Of a stretch of 64,000 nt of DNA, positions 57,602-64,000 are shown in pieces. Origin of the DNA: Cranoglanis bouderius (taxonomy: Eukaryota; Chordata; Actinopteri; Siluriformes; Cranoglanididae); assembly GCA_023630585.1 (NCBI GenBank), contig CM042555.1, positions 14,223,501-14,287,500 of the forward strand, read 5' to 3'. The notes beneath the pieces were generated by a model. It was not told the origin of the DNA and did not search any database. It saw only the letters and a list, made by a program, of their open reading frames with translations. Every line of letters begins with the position of its first letter. Position 1 is the stretch's first letter. The position numbers were made by a program, and so were the translations under genes.

Positions 57602-59351
57602 TATTTATTTATTCATCATTACTATCAGAATAACATCATTTTGTTGGTGGTAAAGCTCTGTACAACATAAATGCCAGAATTCTGAAAAATGTTTTTTTTT
57701 AAATCAATAAATGAAAAAAAAAAAAAAGATTTACTGTGTTGTTGCTAAAAAGTGCTTGCAAGCATTTTAAAACTATAAACATTGCAAACAGAATGGCACA
57801 TCTTTACTGTACAGAATGTGCCACTGCATACACAACAGAAAAAATATGCTACAATTTATTTATGTATATAGTCAAATCTTATAACAGGTTGACAGCTGAC
57901 AGGTTCAGTGATGCTCGTTTACCCTAGACGGTCTACTTTATTTTACCGCATATTCTAATCAACCTTATCTTTCCAATCACAGCTTAGAACTTTTCTTATT
58001 ATACACTATGAAAATGCATGTCTGATATATCTGAATAATCATTAGACAACTAGACACAGCACATTAGACAATTAGACACTATTATCAAATATGCTCGAAT
58101 AGTATTGTACCACAATGCTGTTGAATTCTCAATTTAGGTTGGTTAACCTAGATTAATGCGCTCTTTTTTACACAATCTCCACAGGGACTTATATGGATGA
58201 CACTCACCTAATCTATGCCTAATAATAAATGAAATAAAAAATTGTTGCTATTTAACAAATAAAGATGTATCTTCATTGATATGGGGAAGCTTTCTGTAAT
58301 GGAACATTTATGTAACATTTATGGCGGTTTTCCTCTGTGGTATTCAGGATGGAGGACTTTACAGCTTCTCAGTAATATGACATGGAGTATTTTTATCTTG
58401 TTAACTTCAATAGAAAGAAAAAAAGGTACTGGTGCAGAAACAACTGTTTCTAGCTGCTATAATGTAGCTATAAATGGATAAAATTAACGCCTTTTCACCC
58501 TTTAATAAATACAAATTGTTAGCATTGGCAAGTTGCCATGGTATAAGAGGAATAAAGAGGTCATGACATGCTGTTATATCTAAATGATTCATGTTGGGCA
58601 GCATCACATCCCTCTGTCAATCATTGATTATTATCCTATAACAGCACCCCCCCCCCCCCCAAATGATTAATTCCTTACATAACAACTGATTATGTTATAA
58701 ATAGGATTCACTGCAACCCTGACACAGCCTAAAGCGGTTACTAAAGATGAATTTAAAAAAAAAAAAAAAAAAAAAGATTATATAATAAGAGGAAACCCAG
58801 TCTGCATGAACAAATACATGGAGTCCCCTTTAAGAGGAGCTAAGAACAAGTGAAACAGGCGATACATGTTGTATAGGAATCACTAAATACAGTGTTCACT
58901 GTGTTGTTGTTACCGTTTATACATGGTTAAATCTTCATTCAGAGAATAATGGAACTTGATGCAAATCCTGAACCAATAGGATATTCGTATGGTGGTGGGA
59001 TGGGATTTACAAAGGAACAAACCTGGAATATCACAGGGCAACAGAGGTCCTGACCAAGAGATGAATCATAAACATACTGTATGTGAAGAATATGGTCCTG
59101 CTATCGATCTACAAGACATTGTACATTCACTATTGCCCCATACAACACACTTCTAAAATGTCTTATTTCAATGAATGTTCTTCATATTCCCTGAGAGACA
59201 GCACAGGGTCCCAGGCAACACTATATTGTTGAATGAGACAGATGTGACATCCAGTAATGGTTCACCAACCACCCACACATCCAAATTATATTCCTACCAC
59301 TACTTTCCATATACCTCAAGACAACTGATTTTAGTCTGCTGGTAAAAGGTA
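57183..59351. other. upstream intergenic DNA, no gene seen
   Basis: AT-rich; includes (TATC)n at 57507-57601, A and C runs near 57712-57727, 58647-58660 and 58755-58774. Confidence 0.5.
57507..57601. repeat. (TATC)n tetranucleotide microsatellite
   Basis: About 23 TATC/CTAT units without interruption. Confidence 0.98.
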
Positions 59352-59757
59352 CAGTGGGTATAGAAAAGAATCACCCCCCTTTAATACAATCACATTTTGT
59401 TGCTTTTCAGCCTGAAATGAAGACAGACACAGTTTTTGTTTTATCCGGCTGTATTTACTCAGTGCAACTTATAACATTCAAGTGAATGATATAACACCAA
59501 CATGTCAGGAAAAAAAACAAAAAACAGAATCACTGAGTTGGAAAAAGGATCACCCCCCTCCTAAAAATGACTTGTAAACTCAATAAGGTGTAGCTAATCA
59601 CCTTCTTAGTGGCACACAAAGATATTTGACTTTCAACTGTGATCAGCTGTGGTCATTTTGATTAGCTCAGTATGAAAAGAGCTTTCCTGGAGCATTTTGT
59701 AGTGCAACTGAAGCAAACAATCAACTATGGGTGGTAAGACACTGTCAAAAGATCTCC
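59352..59757 (+). mobile_element. Tc1-like family A, 5'-end fragment
   Basis: cagtgggtatagaaaagaat at 59352 and the following 5' UTR match the copy at 2127 closely, through the transposase start (ATGGGTGGTAAGACACTG) to gtcaaaagatct, where the match ends abruptly. No right end is nearby. Confidence 0.9.
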
Positions 59758-61080
59758 ATACTGCACACTGCTGTTAAAATATCCCCGACAGAAGGAATAC
59801 ATGTTGTTCATTATACAGTACAATTTTGAAAATGAAGCATTTCTCTATAAAGTATTGTGAAAGTGTATTACATGATCATTATTATCAGCAATATGCAATG
59901 TCCCGATTTATATTTACAGTATATCAAATTATAGCTCAGCTCTGCTTGCTGTCAACATGAACCTAAGATGGAGGAACTCAGCACCCCAATGTAACCCCAG
60001 CTCAAGAAGCAATCAATGATGGATCCGCATTGAAGTGTTTGGTCTCTGTGTTGCACCAGGGAACACGTTCAGCTGATTTTTTTTATTTTTTATTTTTTTA
60101 TTTTAACCCTACAGTAAAATGTAGGCCAGGTTGATTTTTAAGCGTTCTTCACATACTAGAGTATGTCATAAACAATATTTAAGAAAATTAGTCAGCTGTT
60201 TTTGTTTTGTGGGTCATTGTAATTCTTGGTGGGTGACAAAACAGTGTGATTTCAGAATGTAAATAGACTGGTTATTCAGTGGCTTTTATGTGGCCTTTGT
60301 ATTTTACCAGGAGGGCTTTGTGTTTCATGACAGTGTTTTACTCAGTGACCTGTGTGTATACATAGGCTCTGCTTGTCTGCGATTCTCATTCATTTGGTTC
60401 TGAGGCATGTGTGTAGAGTTTTCCCACATGGTTTTAAGGTTTTGGGAGTAGGGTGTATTATAATAACAGGATTGGAGTTCGTAGTGGATTTGTGCTTGTT
60501 ATGTCTGCATTGAATTGTAAATTAGTAATTAGTAAAACAAAGAAAAAAGAAAAAAAAAAAAAAGAACCAATTTTCTATAGAAAGAACCGAATATCCAACA
60601 GACAGTAAGAAGTGTCTCTAACACTCTAAGTGTTGGAGGATTGTTGCTCATCTGCAGTATGTTGTCCTCACTGGTGGCTAGTGGTGATATTAGATGGGAG
60701 GCTAAAAACTAACATCTCCCAATAGCTTGATGATGAAACTGTTAGGGCTGAGTAATGCATTAGGTCTCATCAGTGGAATAATAAAATGATGTGAAGCAAA
60801 CTATTACTGCTGTTACACAAGTCTGAAACCTAGGCAGGCATCCTAGCTTTACATTTACAAAGAAAAAAAACCCTTTTAACATGTTAAAAAGGGAAATGAC
60901 AGAACCTCTAACAAAGGCGCCTTTACAATAGCACCAGTGTTCTAACATTGGAATGCATAGGGTTAGCTTTCTGCCTGACCTTCTTCTTTTAAAACTTATA
61001 TACAAACATCTTATCTAAACAGTGTAAGCACACATGAAGATTTTACCATTCAGGTCATTTTAAAATGCCCACTAGTGCTT
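59758..61080. other. intergenic DNA, no gene seen
   Basis: T-rich run at 60078-60106, A run at 60541-60564; no element recognised. Confidence 0.4.
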
Positions 61081-61115
61081 ACTACTACTACTACTACTAC
61101 TACTACTACCACTAC

Positions 61116-61147
<32 letters not shown>

Positions 61148-61157
61148 ATAGTAGTAA

Positions 61158-61206
<49 letters not shown>
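61081..61206. repeat. (CTA)n(GTA)n(TTA)n trinucleotide array
   Basis: A CTA block changes to its complement TAG/GTA at about 61119, making an inverted-repeat-like structure, followed by (ATT)n. Confidence 0.95.
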
Positions 61207-61207
<1 letters not shown>

Positions 61208-61954
61208 GGATTATTAGCTACTGTACCTTTTTAAGAGTGGGAGTGGTGCGTTTCCATGGACTGGTGTGGGTAAGAACGTCAAATACTGCAATGTGTTCAG
61301 ACCCTGGACCAAGAGTCCATAAAAAACAGTGTTGCAATAATCAAGTTTGGATGTGACAAACTTATGGACAAACGTCTGAAATGAAGTGGAAAATTTTGCA
61401 AGGTGATAATCCTGGTCTTTAGCTCAGTCAGACAGACAGCCAATGCAGCAGGAGACTGTCGCAATTTCACCGCACTGCATGCTATTCATTTCATTTTAAT
61501 GGAGAGCTCTGGCTCACTCATGCAGGTTGTAGAGCAGAGAAATCTGGCTCACTGTGCAGTGGCAAAAGTTCTATAAAGCGGAACAGTATGCAAATGAGTG
61601 TATCACTCTGGCAAGTGCCTCACGAAAGGGAAGCCTTTTGATTCGCCATAACCAAATTTACGTCAACATCATAGAAATGGCGAGATAATGAATAAAGAGA
61701 GGCCATGCAGAAGCATAAGGCCTCAAAAAGTGGACATGTACCATAACAATAGAGCTGCAGATCCTTCACCTGATTATATTACCAAGTGAGAGCACGTATA
61801 TAATAAATAACAGCGGGCCAAGAACTGAGCCTTGGGGAAAACCATGAGACAAGTATAACCTAGACCTATCAATTAAAATAAATTGCTCTGTGTCAGAGAG
61901 ATAAGACAGGAGCTAGGAGAGGGCTGTATCAGAAGGGCCAATTTTTTTTTAGTT
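61207..61954. other. intergenic DNA, possible old repeat
   Basis: Around 61795-61890, tgagccttggggaaaaccat recalls a dispersed fish repeat; no gene. Confidence 0.3.
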
Positions 61955-62270
61955 GAATCCAGAGTATGTCATGGGATATTGTGTCAAAAGCAGCACAAAT
62001 ATGTTCAGCAACCCAAAATCAGTTGCAACCAACAAGTCATTTGTAACTTTGACAAGTGCAGATTCATTACTATGGTTTGTCCAAAACCTAGAATGAAATT
62101 CCACAAACAGGTCATTGGAGGCTAAGTGTTCTTTGAGCTGAGCTGCTACTGCATGCTCAAGTAGCTTGTCCAGAAAAGGCAGGTTAGAAATGGGTCTGTA
62201 ATTACTGAGTTCCTCAGGGTCAAGCCCTGGCTTTTTAAGAACCAGAATGATTGCATCCAGTTTCAAGTTA
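61955..62270 (-). pseudogene. L2-like LINE reverse-transcriptase fragment
   Basis: The minus-strand open frame contains LKKPGLDPEELSNYRPISNL and a HAVAAQLKEHL, NHSNESALVKVTNDLL series, the fingers region of L2/CR1-type reverse transcriptase, ending at LTQYPMTYS where the AFDTISH motif is degraded. No endonuclease or later RT motifs are attached. Confidence 0.88.
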
Positions 62271-62748
62271 GAGGAAGAAAGCCAGAACTAAGAGAAGCAC
62301 TGATATTCTTAGTCATTAGAGGCCGTGGTGAAGGAAGGCATGTTTGGATTAAAGGAGTAAGCATATGATGCAGAATGCAAGTGCTAGCTCTGGATGCAAC
62401 AGCACTTTATTTCCAGTGGTATAGATGTAGAGAATTGCTCATTTACATGAGTGGGAGAGGTTTGGAAGATTTTGTCATAAAAAAATTTGAAATTTACAGC
62501 AGAGCAAAGGAACACTAGCAGGAAAGCTATTAGCAGGTCACAACAGTTTATTAGTACAAAAAAACAGATCTAGTGTTTCCCTGACAATTACTAATGACGA
62601 TGGTGTAGTAGTCATTCTTGGGTTTCTCCTTATACTGTAGAGCATGATCTTTGTAGGCAAGTTCATGCACTCTCAGGTGTTCTGCTGAGATGTACTGGTG
62701 ACCAGTAGCTTTCATACTGCAGTATGAAAACTGGAATACTACCACAAC

Positions 62749-62769
62749 TACCACTACTACTACTACTAC

Positions 62770-62848
<79 letters not shown>
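62749..62848. repeat. (CTA)n(TTA)n(TAA)n trinucleotide array
   Basis: TTA units switch to the complementary TAA at about 62805, so the array is partly self-complementary. Confidence 0.95.
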
Positions 62849-62904
62849 CAGCTTTATAAATATAACACCTTAATCATACATTACAATACACAGCTCAAAA
62901 TGCT

Positions 62905-63325
62905 TAATATCTTAACATATGTTAGATTTTTAGAAGTAAATGAAACAAAGTCAATATTTGGTGTGACAAAAAAATAAAAATAAAAATAGTAGTCTCTGGT
63001 ACAATTTGTGAAGTTTTATAAGGAAATGAGCTGGTAAGTTTTATTGAGCATCTTGCAGAACCAGACACAGTTCTTCTGGAGACTTGCTTCTTATTTTTGC
63101 AGCAAAACCCAGCAGCCTTCATTGTGTGTTTTGTCTGAAAAGTGTCTCTTACGTAATATGCTGCTTTCTTTAATGACTGTAACATTTTGTGCTAGAAAAC
63201 TAATGTTTGGGAATCTAAAATGTTTTTTTGTACTGACTTAATAATGTAGAAGTCATAACATAAAAAATCTATAACAAAGTTTGTACTAAAAAAATGGGGT
63301 GCAAAAAACGTATGCACAGTACAGT
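62905..63325 (-). mobile_element. Tc1-type MITE, family Q, partial copy
   Basis: Matches the 45197-45734 element in inverse orientation, ending cgtatgcacagtacagta. The far end is missing or replaced near 62905. Confidence 0.8.
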
Positions 63326-63879
63326 ATGAATTAATAATTCTAATAATAATAATAAAGTACCCATAAAATTAAATAGTTAATTAAGATAAAGTAGTAAAAA
63401 ATTAAAGCAGGGAGTTGTAGCTCAGAACAAAATATAAAAATACAAACAAAATTAATAAATGAATGCTCATAAAATGTGAAATACAACAAAAAAAGAGTAG
63501 AGAAAATATGTGTTTAAGCCATATTTTATTGTATTTATTTATTTTTTTCTTGCTCACTGCAGATGGCTTGTAGGAGGAAGTTCCACAGTTTAGGAAGAGA
63601 CTCACTACTTTTTTACTTGCCATTTAACAATGATCTTAGGTACAAACAATGCCCTTTATTTAATACTACTGATTCTAAACAGGTAAGTAATAATAGATAA
63701 TCATAGAAAATCTGCCTTCATATAAGTGTTATAAAAATGAAGAGAACTGTATGCATCTGACAGTTACAATATACATAATATATAAAAAAATATTTAAACT
63801 ATTTTAGTTTTTGTATTTATGCTGGATCTGTTTAGAATTAGCACCAGATTGATATAGAATAGAGGACCACTGCACACTT
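63326..63879. other. intergenic DNA, no feature
   Basis: AT-rich, nothing recognised. Confidence 0.4.
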
Positions 63880-64000
63880 AAAAATAAAGGTTCTTCAATG
63901 GTTCTTTACACCACCATAGGTTCTGCAAAGAACCTTCTTCTTGTCAAGAACCATTTTTCATAGTATAGGGTTCTTGAGTTGAGCCATATGGTTCTCTGGA
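63880..64000. repeat. dispersed fish repeat cut by the window edge
   Basis: aaaggttcttcaatggttct and several further GGTTCTT/AAGAACC units form short internal inverted repeats, as in a common fish DNA-transposon end; the rest lies outside. Confidence 0.5.

Overview
The window is vertebrate nuclear DNA, almost certainly from a teleost fish (catfish-like or another ostariophysan is my guess from the repeat mix, not proven). The evidence is GT-AG split exons of a conserved vertebrate gene, many decayed Tc1-like transposons with TA target sites, hAT-like elements, L2-like LINE pieces, tRNA-derived SINEs and long (CA)n, (TA)n, (GA)n and (TATC)n arrays. There is no bacterial-type gene content.

One host gene fills most of the window on the minus strand: a PHF21A (BHC80) homologue. 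I could place 15 coding exons (40551 down to 9812) whose lengths and phases all fit, predicting about 840 residues. There is also one strong candidate 5' exon (45015-45066), a candidate promoter-proximal exon (donor at 56491, in the only CpG-containing stretch, about 56.1-57.1 kb), and a 23-nt alternative microexon (13989-14011). PHF21A is a subunit of the LSD1-CoREST-HDAC repressor complex. Its known parts are recognisable in order: N-terminal coiled coil (exons 1-4), Pro/Ser/Thr-rich middle (exons 5-7), the block running KLAF to FEPE (exons 8-9), AT hook (exons 10-11), PHD finger (exon 12) and C-terminal coiled coil (exons 13-15) with a long Ser/Thr/Asn-rich tail.

The most interesting observation concerns the PHD finger exon (11707-11856). 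It is still an open 50-codon reading frame, but it has lost its eighth zinc ligand (Cys to Tyr), it has Ala and Ile at the positions of the two histone-contact residues I recall for human BHC80 (Asp489, Met502), and the expected splice acceptor AG is GC. The exon is 150 nt with phase 0 on both sides, so skipping it keeps the frame. All other exons look intact. This copy may be a PHF21A paralogue that is losing, or has lost, H3K4me0 reading. Just upstream, a 23-nt microexon and the 167-nt AT-hook exon have the same phase (1 to 0) and are 81 nt apart, so exactly one of the two must be used: a frame-enforced AT-hook on/off switch.

Region by region: 1-5.6 kb holds LINE 3' remnants, a SINE and a Tc1 element. 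5.6-9.8 kb is repeat-poor DNA that probably contains the 3' UTR. 9.8-40.6 kb is the gene body with at least nine DNA-transposon insertions in introns, including a 1.2-kb inverted-repeat element and an inverted pair of one Tc1 family flanking exons 6 and 7. 41.0-43.7 kb is a nest: a Tc1-like element holds a hAT element with a perfect 8-bp duplication, which holds a piece of another Tc1 family. 44-57 kb is the 5' part of the gene with more transposons. 57-64 kb is upstream intergenic DNA with simple repeats, a truncated Tc1 copy and an L2-like reverse-transcriptase fragment. No intact transposase frame was found.
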